Source: Patagioenas fasciata
Lineage: Eukaryota > Chordata > Aves > Columbiformes > Columbidae
DNA: 64,000 nucleotides
NCBI RefSeq assembly: GCF_037038585.1
Contig: NC_092521.1
Coordinates: 48,214,398-48,278,397 of the forward strand
Reading direction: 5' to 3'
Shown: piece after piece, positions 13,636-28,688 of the stretch
How the letters are laid out: every line of letters begins with the position of its first letter
Numbering within the stretch: the first letter of the stretch is position 1
Notes under the pieces: generated by a model
Seen by the model: the letters and a program-made list of their open reading frames with translations, nothing else
The model's database searches: none
Told to the model about the DNA's origin: nothing
Program-made: the position numbers and the translations under genes

Positions 13636-15463
13636 AAAGGAACACTCTAGGGAAAGAACTAGTCTAATACTTCTATGTTTAGTCAAAATTGAATCCTTTT
13701 CCTGATCTGTTTTATGTCCTTTACATATTTGTGTCATAAGCTTCCAATTAGAGTTCATAGGCACATTCCTTTCAAATCAAAGAGATAAAACTAGTACTAA
13801 CCTGGCTGCAAATCCACACTCTTCAACAGCTTTCCTGTGGTACCTACCTAGCATAGAGACATTTTAGTGGATCTGGGTTGAATTGACTTGTCTCTTCAGC
13901 TCATAAAATTTTATACACATTAGATTAGTTGCAATATGTCAGGGAAGAAAAGAGGAACTGCCCAAGATAGCTCAATGATATTTTCTTCTTGTCATAAGAA
14001 ACATGAGAGGAACATACACAAAACTGATGCTGAAATGCTAACTATTGAAAATCAAAACAGTAAAGTTATACATAAAAGGGGAAAAAAACACATTTCTATA
14101 TATGTAAAATGTATATATTCATAAAGTTACATGTACATAATGTACAAATTATTTTAACATCAAATGTATATCGTCTTTTCTTCTTCTAGTTTGAAAAGCA
14201 TTAGTTAGAAAGAAAATGAAAGAAAGAGCATGATAAATATACTAACACAAGCTACAGTAGAGAGAGAAACATTTCTAGCGGTCCTTTTTCATAAAGCAGT
14301 CTGCTAAACCACCAATGAAGCATCAAGTGAAACTGGAGAGAGATCATTTTTTTAAATGTTGAAAGGAAATCCTTTACATACACAAAAGTCACCTGTAAAA
14401 GTCTTTGCCACAAGGGTGACACCGAGATCGAAGTCTTAGAGCAACACAGCATAGGACCGAGCACTAATAGGAGGACAATGAACAGCCACACTTCCAGTTA
14501 ATTAAAACTAACATAACTGCTTTGGTGTTATTAATCCTTAGGCTCCTAAGGACTAATCATCACCTGAGTGGTTAGGATCAAAAAAATAAACTTTTCTTGT
14601 AAGAAGGTTGCTGACCATTGCAAGTTATTAGACTTGTGTCTAAAAAACTTGATAGTGTACAATTTGCAGTATGGACTGGTTTGAAAAAGTATAGTAGGTC
14701 CAACACTATTATATCTGTAAGTAGGATATGTATTTAATTTCAGAATAGAACCTTTATTATTTAATTGTTGATGAAACTCATGTCTTTTATTTTCAAAATC
14801 CATTAAAAAATTCAGGGTCCTTTTATCTACAAATTTAATTATAATATGCTTCTTATTAGAAAGCAGTTGTAGGACAAATCTCCACTAGTGTTACTATATA
14901 TTGAAGTTAAATCTCATTTTACATTTATCCATCTGAACTAATTTAATGTACAACTCTGTACAAAATATAGAAGGAGATGTAGGGAACTTATGTAGTATAT
15001 ATTAATTTCTTACAGTACCCTCATGTTCAGGACAATTTCCATTAGTATTTTCAGGGTGAAAATATATATATGAATAAAATTCAAAATATATTTCTAACAT
15101 GATTTTCCTAAAATTCAACATTAACTAAAAAGTACTGATTTCCATAACAAGCATTATATTATAAAGATTTTCCCATTTGACAATTATATTAACAGAACTT
15201 AGGCTAAGTAACATCTTACTTCTTCTGGACTAACTTTGAGCATTATAGCAATTTCCTTTTCCTCTTACACATTCTAATATTGCACCACTTCCTCTATTTC
15301 GTTCAGCTTAACCTGTATATTTAAGTAGTACAACAGATCCTGTCCACTTACAATTGCAACCTGTGGCTGCATTTACTGACAGCCTCTGGTCCCAAGTGAT
15401 GATTGAACCTTTAACAACAAAACCATAACACCCACCTCTGACTAGCTGAGTTAAAGAATATTG

Positions 15464-15592
15464 TTAGACATTGGACACTTTCAAGATTCAGCTGAACAGG
15501 GTTCTGGGACATCTTGTCTAGACCATGCTTTTGCCAAGAAAGGTTAGATCAGATGATCCTTGTGGTCCCTTCCAACCTGGTATTCTACGATA
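15464..15592 (+). mobile_element. CR1 LINE 3' tail fragment
   Basis: A short CR1 3' end on the + strand. It reads TTGGACACTTTCAAGATTCAG, then GGGACATCTTGTCTAGACC, TTTGCCAAGAAAGGTTAGA, and closes with GTCCCTTCCAACCTGGTATT followed by CTACGAT, a mutated ATTCTATGAT terminus. Only the extreme 3' UTR is present, so this is a strongly 5'-truncated insertion. No protein-coding part is left. The orientation is opposite to the CR1 copies in the right half of the window. Confidence 0.93.
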
Positions 15593-17523
15593 TAAGAAAG
15601 TAGCAGATTACAGTTACTGTGGAAAGCAAGTCATGGCCATGTAAACAAGGTCAGTATATCTTGTGTTTTCAATGATTTAGTACATTCTGAGGAATGTCCT
15701 AAATGTCTCTGTGGTCTTCAAGACCTTGTGTCACTTCCTCAGCCAGCCTTATTATGTACTGCAGTTATATGTCTTGGAAAGTGTAGGACCGTGATAGCCC
15801 TTAGTTGCCCATCTTCTGATCAATGCTTTTGTTCCTCTCTCACTGGCTACCTTTCACTGCCAGGAAACTAGCTGTTTCCTATGTGCCTGAGGAAGAGAGT
15901 TATCGACATTTTGAAATGTCTGCAGAGCTTCTCTGCACAACAGGCCTGGGCCACAGAGCAGCTTGAGGCAAAGGTCAGGAACTGAAACATAGTTTGTCAG
16001 TCTGTGAAAAGCAGGTCTCGAGACAAGGAAAAGTTTCATTATTCTAGAAGCTTGTGCTATAGACGAAAGATGGGGTTCTACTCCCTACTGACTAGATTTT
16101 CCTGAAAGTTGACAGCTTCATCACAGGCTCCTCCGTACTTTGGAGCTGGTCCCCACTGTGGAACCTATTCCTGGCTCCATGTTCCCCCAGACACTGTGTG
16201 TTCAAGAGATTCTTCAGGGATTGCTCTAATTGTCTGCAACTTGTTGTGAAATGGTTTTAAATCAAATAGCATTTCTTTGGCAATTCTACAGCAAAAGGGA
16301 GAAAAGAATGAAATACGAGACTAAAATAATCTTATCTGAATGTATACTGTGGAAAACATTGCTAGGCAATGCTTAATATGGTAAATTCACCTACCAGGTG
16401 CTGAAATATTCACTTGGACGTGCAGCATGCTATGAGCCAGATCTTTTCTCAGAATCTTGTCAAAGCATCATGACATCGTCTGAAGGCTAAAACCACTCAT
16501 ACAGTCTGCCTCAAGATCACCTGTGCTAGCAGACCTTTGGGGTTTCTGGAGTCCTCACAGCGTTTTAAAGTGGGCTAGCCAAGTTAATTAATTCCTTTAG
16601 ACCACATCATTCATAAAGAAAAATGGCATTCCTTTTCAAACAGCTGAGGTCTTGATTTTTTTTTAAGTGCCTCAAATAAACAGACATGAATACATTTCTT
16701 TTTTATGAGCCTTCTGGTTTCCACAGTAATACTATTATAATGTTCTTTGACAACTGACATTACTAGCATGCCCAGCTCATTTTTCTTACCTTATGAGGTT
16801 TACAAACTAACATTAGCCAACTAGCTGGACAAAGTGTACAATATAATTAATTACATAAACCTTCCAAAACTATATGAAGACAGACTATGAATCACAGTGC
16901 CATAAATACTTCTTGTCACTTATGCTTAAATACCTTTGACTCTTAGACATAATCACAATGGACAGTCAGTTTAATGACCCTGAAAAATAGCTACAATATT
17001 TACAGAAATAGTTGATAGACATCCACATTTTCCTTCCTTCCAGTTGATTTGTAATAGTGGCAAGATGCCTGCTCAGGGGCTTCTCAGATCCCTAACCCTA
17101 ACATGAAATGTAGCGGGTTTGTGTAAGAAGCTTGCGAGAAAGGGAAAAAATGTCTTTTTGATAGCGCCCTATCATGTGCCAACCCTGCCACATCGGTGCC
17201 ACATGCCTTTTTTCAAAGGATTATATCAGTCCATATTTAGCTACAGAAAATAGCTTGCATATTTCTTGTAAACAGCATATTTTCAAACCAGAACTGTTGT
17301 GTATAGCTGGTTAACACATAATAGTAAGAATGGCAGCTCCTCAATAAACAGCATATGAATATTTACCCTCTATCCCAATCAAGAAACAAATAAAACTTGA
17401 GAAAACGTAAATGCAGTAGATGAGACTAATACATGGCATTAAAGCCTGTGTCTGTAATTGCAAAACCTGTTACTATCCCACAACTTGTGGCTAACTTACA
17501 TCTTCACTTGCCTGTCATTTTGA

Positions 17524-17634
17524 TTATCATTCATGATCAAATTGCTTATCATTCATGATCATTTCATATAGATCTGCCTCTCCTTGTACAAGGTATATTC
17601 TTCAACCTTTTTTCATGTTCTTACATGTTCTTAC
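17524..17634. repeat. two short tandem duplications
   Basis: TTATCATTCATGATCA occurs at 17524-17539 and again at 17546-17561 (22-bp period). About 50 bases later CATGTTCTTAC is exactly duplicated in tandem (17613-17634). Confidence 0.85.
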
Positions 17635-18754
17635 GTGAAAAAAATGAACAATTAACCAACACTTGTACTATTGAAGGACATGCATGTGAATGTGTATGAG
17701 AAAACAATATTCTCTAATGAAAAGTTTACCAAAACAAAATCACAATTGCTCACAATCTGTTCTTTGGGAGTAAAAGAAAAAAAATTACACAAAGTAGTCA
17801 CCCAAATTAACACACCGTTAGGTACTAGTTCAATATTTGGTAATGAGAGCAATTGTGGAACTTATATAATGGGAACTGAACAGGTCTCTTGCACCTCTAG
17901 ACAAAACAATTTGACCAGAGTTGTGCTGACATACAGCATCAATGTAAGGTGCTAGCCTTGATCTCAAGTGTTATCTGTACATTATTTATAGAAATTATGT
18001 AAGTACATTTATATTTGGAACAAATACATTCTTGAGATAGATAAATGAATATCTGAATGGAAGAATGAGTTACAAAAACATTTGTACCAAAATCCAAACT
18101 TTCTGCCTAAAAGGCAGAGCAATTGAAACTGGGTTTTAAGAAGAGTCTTGTCTACTTTAATGCAGTAAGATTTTTGGCTAGGTTCAGGAGAAAAATTATA
18201 TTGAAATCTACAATCAATTCATGTTGGTCAGATGGAAGAAATACCAGATGCTTCCAAATTGGAAGGAAGCAGTTTGTTCCCAGATACCTCAATGTTTAAC
18301 CAATCCTTCCAACATCACTATGATATAATTTCCTTTATATCATTACAGCTGTAACTGCATGAAGATAAAGTATTTGTTTACCGAATAGTCATATAAATGC
18401 TGACTACTGCCTTACATCTGTAGTCTTTAGACCTTCTTGTTCCTTCTCTGCCAGATTCCCAGAATATCCCATACAGTATCTTGCAAAATGTCATCTGGTC
18501 TAAAACAAAGTTCAGTTGTTCGTCTCTTCTCCATAGTTAATGAAATTGTTTGTCTGGAATAGATTTCTCACTAACACTCAAGTATTCTAAGAGTTAAGAA
18601 TCAAGCCTCTAAAAGGAGGCACTATTTTTAGACATTACAAACCCCTGTTACACAGTTTCAAAAGTATTAGCCTTATCAGCTGTTCTTTAATGGAAGCAGC
18701 ACTTATACAATTACGTCTGCCTTCTCCTAAAAGCTTGCAATCTATACAGTGAGG

Positions 18755-18770
18755 AAAAAAAAAAAAAAAA
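18755..18770. repeat. poly-A tract (16)
   Basis: An uninterrupted run of 16 A. No element body was seen beside it. Confidence 0.95.
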
Positions 18771-21042
18771 CAACCCTGAAATGCTCACTTTTCTTTTCCA
18801 TCCACACTCTTATTTCAGTAAAACTGCATTGTACACGAAATTGCAACAATTATCGCATGCCAGTGAAAGGCCAGACTGTAACCACTATTTTTTCAGCTTG
18901 CATTAAAATTTTTTCACAGGTACCTGAGCAAAACATAGGTTTGCAACTGTCACAACAGGTGCACTGTATGCAGTGGTCTATTAAACTAATAAAGAATAGT
19001 AAAGTAAGTGCAAAATTATATAATGCTGTAGGGTTAGTAAAATGTCTTCTAAAAGTAAAGCACTTAAGATGTTGTCAACCTATTGACTGGTCTGAGATAA
19101 TAACTACTTTTCCTGAAAGCTGAAAGTACTCAGCTTCTCACAAGTTCCAGTTCTTGGTGAGATAAATGAGAAGCATCTGGATTCAGGAGCAAGTCTTTAC
19201 TTCCTGAGCATCTGGAACACTACTGCAGGGACTTCAGAAAATTGAGAAAGGGCTGGTTTTTTTTTGTTTTCTTTTCTTCACACAGAAAGGCACATAGTAG
19301 GCATGGCTGAAAGCAAGGCATACTAAAATAATGAGCATGTTTGCTCTGCTTATAGCTAAGTAGGAAATTCAGGAGAAATATTCATGACACTGAAGATAGC
19401 AGTCATATTCTAAAATCTTTATCAGTAATTTACTGCAAATAATCTTCCCTTAGGCATATTTATTAGAGTGTTATTTTCTTGTAAAAATCACACACATTTC
19501 TCTTTAGAAGTGTAATGGTATTTCTTAATGGGATATTAGTTAAACTATCTCTAGTTTGTCTTAGATTTTGCTTAGTAAATCTGCTGCTTCTCCTGTTCCT
19601 CCCTGCCTGATTACTAACCTTTCTGATATGGTCACTTGAAGTGGTAACTCCTCATTATTATAGTTACGTTTTCATGCAAGCAGGAGCAAGGAGCAGACAG
19701 AAGCATCACATAAGATATCCATGAAAGACAAGCCTTTTACTAGGGATCAGATGACTTCAGAGGATCCATGCCAGAACAGCAACACCTACGACAAGTAATT
19801 GCCTCCAGCACAGACAGCAAATTGCGAGAGACATTCACCTTATGCTCTCCCTGCTCTTTTGGAGCAACCACATCATCAGCCTAAAGCCAGTAAAATAGCT
19901 GAGAGAACCCACAGGTCCTGGCTGTGTCTTTTCGTATTATTGCACTTCTTCAGTCTGAAACTGGAGTCACAGTTGAGTACGGGACTAGGTGTTGAAAGCC
20001 AAGTCTTATAAAGACAAATCAGTAAAGCTTCAAAAAGCTGACAATATTCTCACTTCATTTGAGCTCAGCACTGAACTGGTGCATTTTCAAACCATCTGTG
20101 ACTCATCTCTGCAGTCACCTAGTTTCAAAGTGCTCACTCTATTTACACCAGCCTTATCAGATCACCACACCGGTGTGAGACAGCTGTGGGCCACTCTGCC
20201 CGAGTCCTGCCACCTGCTTCTATGCTGTGCAACCATATGTCCCAGAACAGGATGGTCACTGAATTTCAGAGTCCTCTTCATGACATAAACAAAGTAATGG
20301 GAATTTCACCATAGGAAGTATCAGAAATGATCTAAAAAAAAAAATTACAAATGCTTCTCAAAGCTCCCTTTAAAATGGTGTCCTTCATTAACTTAGCAAC
20401 ATGTACTATTACTTGCTTTATATTATATGGATGTACTTATGTATAGGCACACAACAGAAATTTCAGAGGAAAAGCTGCCATGAGGTAATATCCTAACGTT
20501 CAATCCATCATTCATGGAGCAGAACTCTATGCACTAAAAACACCTTTCACCATTAAGGAAAACAACAGAAAATTGGCTGATTCGCATAAATGTACAACTG
20601 TGTTGTCTCTTAAGAGCTATTATAATGCTTTCCAAATGTAGTTGTTTCAGTTGTTAAATTCATTAATTCTCTTGATTTTTTTATTTATAAATCTTGGCAC
20701 CTCTATCACACATGCTATGATTCCCAGTAGATAGAAATGCCTTGAGCAAATATAAAATGAACTTTTAAAAAAAATATGAATCTGGGGGAAAAAAAATACA
20801 GAAACCCAGAAATGCAATTAGTGTTGGTAAAAGTCTCAAATAAACTTTGGATTGGGAAATACACAGAATTTAATCCAGTGAGATTTTGTTATGCCTTGAT
20901 ACAAACTACATGAAGCAAATAATATATTCGCCTCTTCAGTTTTTCAATTTTAAAATAAAATAATGCTTCACTTCTGGTATAGGATAATCCAAAAAAAAAG
21001 AAGTATACAAGTACATTGATGCTCATGAGATTATTTCCCTTT

Positions 21043-21069
21043 AAAAAAGAAAAAAAAAAAGAAAAAAAA
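21043..21069. repeat. A-rich tract
   Basis: Three A runs separated by single G bases. Confidence 0.9.
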
Positions 21070-22960
21070 TCACTGAAATTCAAATGTGCCAATCAGCTGA
21101 ATTTAAGAGGTCGTTTCCCATGAAAAGGCAAAGAGCCCTGGCACAAGTCATTTCATTGACTTGAGTAAGTGAGAATCTCCCAACTGCTTTCTCAGCACTA
21201 CATTGTGAATTATAAAAGATGTACTGTATTGTATCTGTGCCATTAGGCATAGTTCAGCTGTTGAAAATTGTACTGTTGGTAACTTTTATCATCCAGTGAG
21301 GATGTATCTAAGATAATGAAATCGTACATTACCCTTTGAGATTTACAAATCTGATACCACATGCAATGTCTTCTCTCCCTTCTTTGAATTAATATATAGG
21401 GAGATGTCTCTTTGTATGCTGAAAATCTTTTCTCTCAGCTCTCCATAATTTTAGAGGTCATTTAATGAACATAGTCATGATTTGATAGAATCCATCACCC
21501 ATTGTAACTAATCTAATAAGTATCTAACATTTTAGGTAGTACTGTGCTATCTGTATTACTGCTCACTGAGACTGCCACTTATCCCAAAGACAAAATCCAG
21601 ACTGGCAGGGAAGCAGCAGTTTGGCTTAACTTCACATACTCGCCTGTCGGAGAATTTCACATCACTCTTCATATCTTTAGTGAGCTCATTTGTGCAGGAG
21701 AAACAGCCTGGGTTTGGCAACTGATTTTGGGAGTACATATTTCTCTGATGTTCTAGGGAGTACTAATTTGTGTCTTGTAAATTATACAAAGTATCTATCA
21801 AGCAGTGAATAGGTAAGTGGAAGAGAGGGTCAGTAGTGTTTGAAGGAATGTACTGATAAAAATTTCTCCTCTGGTATTTTAATTGTTCCCTTTTGATGCA
21901 TTCAAAAGGCACAATTTTTTTAAAATAATGGTGAAAATATAGACCCTTTTAAACTCCTTCTGCTTGATCTACAAAATCAAGTTCAAATTTTATGTATTCA
22001 CCTGTAAGACTCCAGGTAGCTCTGTCCTACAGTACTAAGTTATATTTTTACCTCTCTTCTCTTTGCCCGTTCATACTCATCAAGATACAGGGTTTTTTCC
22101 TGACCTTTTCCCATTTTCCTTGACCTGCACTACATCATTTTCATTTTCAGAACAGTATTTGTAGTAGTATTCTGACTCTAGTCTTAATAATTTGCCTGGT
22201 TATTTACACAATATGCACATGAGGCTCTGTTATTTGATATGTTTTGCCCAGCAGACTAATGCTATTTAGTGTTACCCCTGCTTACAGAAACCCTTTGTCA
22301 AGGCTTGATCCTATTTGCAGAGCAAAGCAGCATTTTTTCTAATGACAGGGGGATGAAAGGAACAGGTTAGCAGCTGTGTCCAGATTGCAGCTCTGAAAAT
22401 CTACTTGTACAGGTTACAACAGAAGATGGGGGGGTTTGAATCACAGTTCATGACTCCAGGATTTTATAAGAAGTTTTGAGGAAGAGGCTACAGATATTTT
22501 TTTTTTTTGGAAGATATTCACAGCTTCTTCCGTGTGGGGATCAATCCCCGGACAGAGTGAATTTTGTTTAGACTCATAAATGTTATCCATTTTAAATAGC
22601 TTACTGAGCCCTGGGCAAAGACCCAGAACTCCACAGGTCACTTTACTGCTGCTACAGAGAACAGTGACTGAACCTCCCTCCCTGGAAACCTCAAAAGTAT
22701 TTGTCCTGAAATTTCTAATTTTTGGAGTTTCAAATTTAAAAGGCTACTGGTCGAGTAAGGACAATGAGTTCTATCCTTCAACCTGTTTTATAGATGCAGG
22801 TTTCTTTTCAGTAGGCTACAAATTAAATTCCCCAACACACACAGACTATTCAGTAATTCACCACAGCTTTTTAATCATAACTCACAGTATGTGCAGTAGT
22901 TCTCCACAGGAATTAAGGATTTTCAGAAAACAAAGTACAGATACAGTTCATTCTATCTTT

Positions 22961-23010
22961 GAGCAAAGGCTAGACATGATGGTCTCTTGAAGGTCTTTGT
23001 GTGATTTTGT
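22961..23010 (+). mobile_element. possible very degraded CR1 tail
   Basis: The segment CTAGACATGATGGTCTCTTG, then AAGGTCTTTGTGTGATTTTG, resembles the CR1 pattern CTGGACTTGATGATCTTTAAGGTCCCTTCCAACC with TGATTCTGT at the end, but with a deletion across the CTTCCAACC block. It would be a + strand copy. The match is short and could be fortuitous. Confidence 0.33.
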
Positions 23011-26000
23011 AAAAATATTTACTCATTTTTCATCCAGTATATTTTGCAAATACAGGACTTCAAAGACTATGGTTTCCCAATAGTAAATATATTCATCAGG
23101 CAGCTTCCCTTCAAACTGGAAGATGTTACCCAATTATCGCACTCATCAGGACACCTAACCAGAGGTTTCAAGCCTGTAATAAAGATAATCTGCAAGACAA
23201 ACCCTCATGCATTCACCACTCACTGTAGATGACTTCTGCTGTGAACCACTTCTACTTCCTTTGATACAAAACTTCCCTGGGAGACAAAATAACAGGTATG
23301 CCTACTTACATCCTGATTGTCTGCATCAATTCACTGAAACCTGTGGGAGATATGCAGCACAACAAAATTGCTTACAACAAACAGCTTGTTAAAGAAGTCT
23401 GCTTAACTTCCCTCTTATTTTCACCCACTTCCCAACATACTCCCCTCCAGTATATAAGTGAAGCCCCTAGATTACAGAGGAGGCGGCTAGGAAAAGTTTT
23501 ACAAAATCCAAGTTGTCAAGCCTCTGGATTTCTAAATTGTCTGTTCCTAAAGCCTGAATGCAGGCAGCAGCCAGCTCAAAATCCACCCACAGATATTATT
23601 ATCTGTGCACAAATTGAAAGGGAACATGGAGATGACCTGCTTTAGGTTGACAGAAGAATGAGTAGCAGAAGACAAGAAATAAAGTACACCTTCAGGAAAT
23701 GCCCCCTGGTAAGGACTGCCTTCCCTGTGACTGGTACCTAAGTTATTTATTCCAACCCCATTCCAAAAAAAATAATATAAACATGATGATTGAAATCTGT
23801 ACCACAATTAGAAAGAAAGGGGAAGGAAAGCTTTGTATTATCCACACTAGACTGCTATAATTTAGTCAAATAAAGGCATTCCAGATGGTTTGGTAGTAAT
23901 GGGTGGATTGCTGGTTTGTTTGATTATTTTCTTTGTACTTTATTTACATGGATAGGCACAAATTATTACATGAAAATCTTATACCTGCAGTGCTGAAGAT
24001 CTTTTGCCTGGGACAGTTAAAAAATGAAGTTAAACCCAAGTAGCTTTTGCTCTTATTAATCTTAAAATACAAACTGGGTAAAACATTCTGTGTTTGCGTT
24101 AAGATAATGCTGCATAAAGACTATTTAAAATGACATAGGCACTCTTTCCTGGGGACCTCCTGATGGCTCTTGACATTTCAACCTCATAATGTACGAGGCC
24201 AGTTTGTTATGTTTGTGCAATTAGTCATGTTACTTAGGAATATAAAAAGTGCTTTTTACGTGAAACTCTAGGGAATAAAATATGCAGAATTCATGAGATA
24301 CAAAACACATAAAAATTCATTTCCTGAGCAGAAGCACTGCAACATTGTGTAGCAAAAACTATTACTTTTTTCATTGTGTTTGTAATAAAGAACTCAAGCA
24401 ACCATGCCCTTCAGGGCTGGGCTCCTCACTACTTCACTTGAACTCAGTCTCAGCATTCAGCCATGGCATGTGAAGTTAATTACTCTGGGCATTGGGGCTC
24501 TGAACAGAAGAATGACCCTATTTGCAGCTCCGTGTACTGTGTACCATGCTACAGTGAGCTCTTTCAGTACCTACACATCGCACACTCGGTGACTCTGAAT
24601 GGATTAATAATTCTAGCACTGCAGGAAAGCTCAGCTGTCATCTCATTTTCGCAGGGACACTTGTCTTCCCAGGTAAGCATTTAATGGGGGCTGACATCAG
24701 TCCACATTCAGTCACTGTCACCCTCCCAGTTCAAATGGCATGAAAATCCAAGGGTTACAGCTTTCAGAAACCATCATGCAAGAGGGCAGGCTTGAAACAA
24801 TTTCTGAGCCTGGATCTTATGATCCTGAGGCCTTTCTACCAGCTTTGATGATAAGAACATCAGAATTATGTAGATTCAAAAATATGTATTTGTAAAGGAC
24901 TTCTCATCTAAAGAACCAAGCACTGTCTGCATGAGACCTGGCTTACATGATTTGGCAAGATGGCTGCCTCACTGAGGAACTGAATATTTTCATACAAATT
25001 GCATGACTGGGGAAAAAATAAAGTAATGCAACAAAAAATCCTATTAGACATGATTGCTTGCAAAATACCTAACTACTCTCAATTACTGTTGGGATGAGAA
25101 TTTGCAGCAGCTTTGAAAAATACATGAAAAAATACACTGACCCTGTCCAATTCAGATAATGTGATGTATGTCTGGTCAACAATAATATTAATCTGGAAGA
25201 GGAATAAAATACGTAAAGAAAGATCTGTGCCTGGTAAATATCAGTTGCAAATCTGTCTCAAAGAATAGAGATACTTCATTTTATATCAATGTAAGGTAAA
25301 AATTTTACAGATCCTTTTTCTTACTCCAACCCTTCTTGGTTTCTTTATTTTTTTTTATTTTATGTCTGAATGTTGGTTCATTAATTGATTTATTCATTAA
25401 TTCATTTATGTCTAACGTAGAAATATGTTATTTTGTAGCTTTTAATTTTAATTCATCAGATACAAGCCTTTCAGAATCATGTAGAAAGAACAGAGCACAG
25501 AAAGAAGCTATGAATTTGGTTTGAATATTGTCTTAATTCTATATGGGGTGGTAAAATGCATTATAGATTCAATTTTTAACTGATAAGGTCTGCACTGGTC
25601 ACCTACACTATTTTTAAACATGTCTACCATTTACTAATATTCAGATGCCAATAGTCATACACAGACTTTTGCTAATATTATATCCAGCTCTAAAAGAAGC
25701 AATGGATTTGACTGGACCTAGACAAAAACACACTTGATCTCTTACTGATACATATGTATGTGCTAGGATGGGTTTCATTCAGAGATGAATTAGGTGAATC
25801 TAAAAAGAAGAACATTAGATATTCTACCCTTTAGAAACTGTTCCTGCTTTTGTACTGCCCATATCAAGTAACTGTCTATGACTTCGAATAGAACAAGGAT
25901 GTTTTCGATATGCTCATGCAGATACAATGTTCTCAATAGCTGAAGTAGATTGGTTTGTTGCAATTAAAGGGCACTCATTTTCTGGTAGTTAAGCAGTAAT

Positions 26001-28688
26001 ATCACCATTTATTTCCATTTGAATTTTCCAGGCCTCATGAAGCTGCATTTTTCTTTTACTTTAAAGAGAATGTAAGGAAGTGTGTTCTTACCAGCCAAAT
26101 TTTGCCTTAAGCTTTCAAAATTTTAGAAACCACCTCCCAGATCTACTGAAGTAGCAGCAGGGAGAGAATCCTGCTCTTTCTTTCTTTCGTTCATTCATTT
26201 GTTCTTTTATTGTCAAGCTCTGAGCCATTTTTATTTCCCAGCATAAAATCTGAAGCTTCAAATCAGACAGGCATGAAGGTGACACTTAAGAAAACTAGAG
26301 TAGGTGAGGTCTGGTATGGTTTTGCTTGAATTGACAGTTTAATGTGCAGGACTTTCATGTGATCCAGACAGAAAAGTTTTTCCTGACATGCTCTGTGAAG
26401 TCACTAGAAGGGGATAATTTGCCTATTGAGACACATGAGCTTCCATGAAATACTCTGTTGTTGCAGTATTAAATGAACTGAAGTATACAGTGGGAGTTTT
26501 GGTCCCACTTTTTTTTTTCCTCCAAAGTATAAACCTCCTGTAGTTTTTTTTTTCTGCTTTACTAGAGAACTGTTACAATAATCCAGATTACAAAGTCTCA
26601 AATTAATCTCTGTAAATTTATGTCCTGCTTGGTCATGAATAGTTTTAGTCAGTCCTGATCTCAATAATTACACTTTTGAGATAAGTGGTGTTCAACATAG
26701 TATCTCTTTAAGGTGTATTCTTTTGATTATTCAGTAGTTATTATCACCAGTGGCTTAGTCATATCATAATATTTCTTCTTTCACCTGCATAACTAAAACA
26801 TTAAAGCTAGTGAATAAAGACTAGAGGGTTACAGTTCATAGCATATGATACTTCTTAGAGAATTCTTAAGATTAATATTGATTTGTAAATACACTCCTGA
26901 AAGTTTTGTATTTTTGCAGATTTCAAAAACTGCCAGGCAGTTGTCTGAATCATCATCAATAATATTGAATTAGTTATGTTATCTGACCAATTCTAGCTTT
27001 CCCTATTTCTGTTGAAAATTGACCTGTAATTTTAATGTATTTCTAACTGTTCTAGTTTACTTTAAGAAGACAATTTTTTTTTCTTATTAAATCAAATCTG
27101 ATTGTGTAAATAACTATCACAGTCTGTCAAGCATAAACCATATTATTTATTAATTAACATTAATATTTTAGCCATTTAAAAAAATGTTAATGCTCCAATT
27201 ATGATTCATAATCACTTGGTAGATTTAGAATATGTTTAGGATATTTAAATTAATGAATCTGCTGTGTCACTTACCAGCAAATTTTCAGGGATCAGTCATC
27301 TCATGGGATCTAATTACAAAGAAAATAATTCTAAGTACATTGAGATGAAGTGTTTGAAAACTGATCAATAACTTCCAGAATTAAATTCAGGTTATGTCAT
27401 ACTTTGTGTGATGAGCTCACTGGATCTTGAACTCTGCAGAGTTTTGAAACAACATTGAAAGGTTAATTTTAAAGAAAACACACTAGGAAACCTCCCAGAT
27501 TATAGGAGAAAATAAAATCTCAGCTCTACATAATCTCGCAGAGCACCTACTGAATGTAAATGAAAAGTAAGTTTACTGGTTTAAGAAGCGGATGATCTGT
27601 GAGGGTGTTCTTTAGTAATGCAGCTATTGCTGATGGAAAGATCTTTCACAGTTCTGCTTCTCTGCAACAGAAGTAATTGAGCTTCAGAAAACCAAAATCT
27701 AGTTAATGTTTTGAAATCTTCCCATTTCCTCTAAAGTAAAAGCAAATTCTCAAAAGGCAAATGTAGGGAAAGGAGGAAGTCACACAGCAGAGACCCTGCA
27801 AGGGCTCTGAACTGTGGATGTGGAAGTCCTCTCAGAGAAGCATACTGACATGCAGTCTCTCATTCTCAATATGTTAGGGGCTATTTACCCACTTGAATTA
27901 CTTTCTCCCTTTTGTGCTCATTAACTTTGCTGATGAAAGACAAAGAAGTAACATTTTCACTGAGAACATTCCTTTTTAATAAACCATCAGAAACAACTGT
28001 AACTTGCCAGGTACACAAGAAGCTTGTTAATAGAGACAGAGGGGCCCTCTGTTTCTAATGCTTACTAAAACATGAGTTAAGCCCAATGACTTTGTTATCC
28101 AGCCCAGTAAGAATCCTAGACACGAGGGACCAGTTCCCAGAAGGGTGGTGGAGACTCGCCCTTAGGTCAGATTTTCAGAATTTGTTGCCCTAGTTTTAAT
28201 ATTTTAAAACCCACAAAAAAAATATAAATATGGTATCATTAAAAGTTGTATAATGGCAAGTCTTTATTGAAGTATACAAAATCTACCACTGATTCATGGA
28301 ATGTGCTATTTCTGCCAGGAATGAAAATGATGTGTTGATTTCAATTGAACTATTCTTACTTGCACCAGCTGCAGATCAGGTTCAGGATATGTAGAAGTGC
28401 CATTATTAGGCATAGTGTTTACGTATGAAAATTTTTCATTATTGCTCATCAGTGATGCATATACCCTTTCCTTTTCTACTGCCATGGTATTTAGAAAGAT
28501 GAAAAATTAAAAGAAGTAGCCTTTTTACTGCTGAGCTAGTTAATTTTCTCTGTGTGCTTAAATATACTGAGCAATATGCTTTTTCAACTCTATAGCCTGT
28601 AGAGCATCAAGCTATATTCAAAGAAATTATAGTCAAAGAGAGACAGAAATAAAGTCACTGCATGTCAATACCTTGGTCTGTTTTTATT

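Larger units (their letters stand above)
3994..15463. other. non-coding, AT-rich unique DNA
   Basis: No gene, RNA gene or recognisable transposon was seen. Open frames stay at about 100 residues or fewer and show no known motif. Notable only for the TTCAT array, several T tracts, and AT-rich stretches around 5020-5110 and 11760-11960 that look like either neutral or conserved regulatory sequence. The two cannot be told apart here. Confidence 0.6.

Noticed and set aside
17090..17102. Telomere-like CCCTAACCCTAAC (similar short matches near 62377 and 40600)
   Set aside because: Only about two units, too short to be an interstitial telomeric array.
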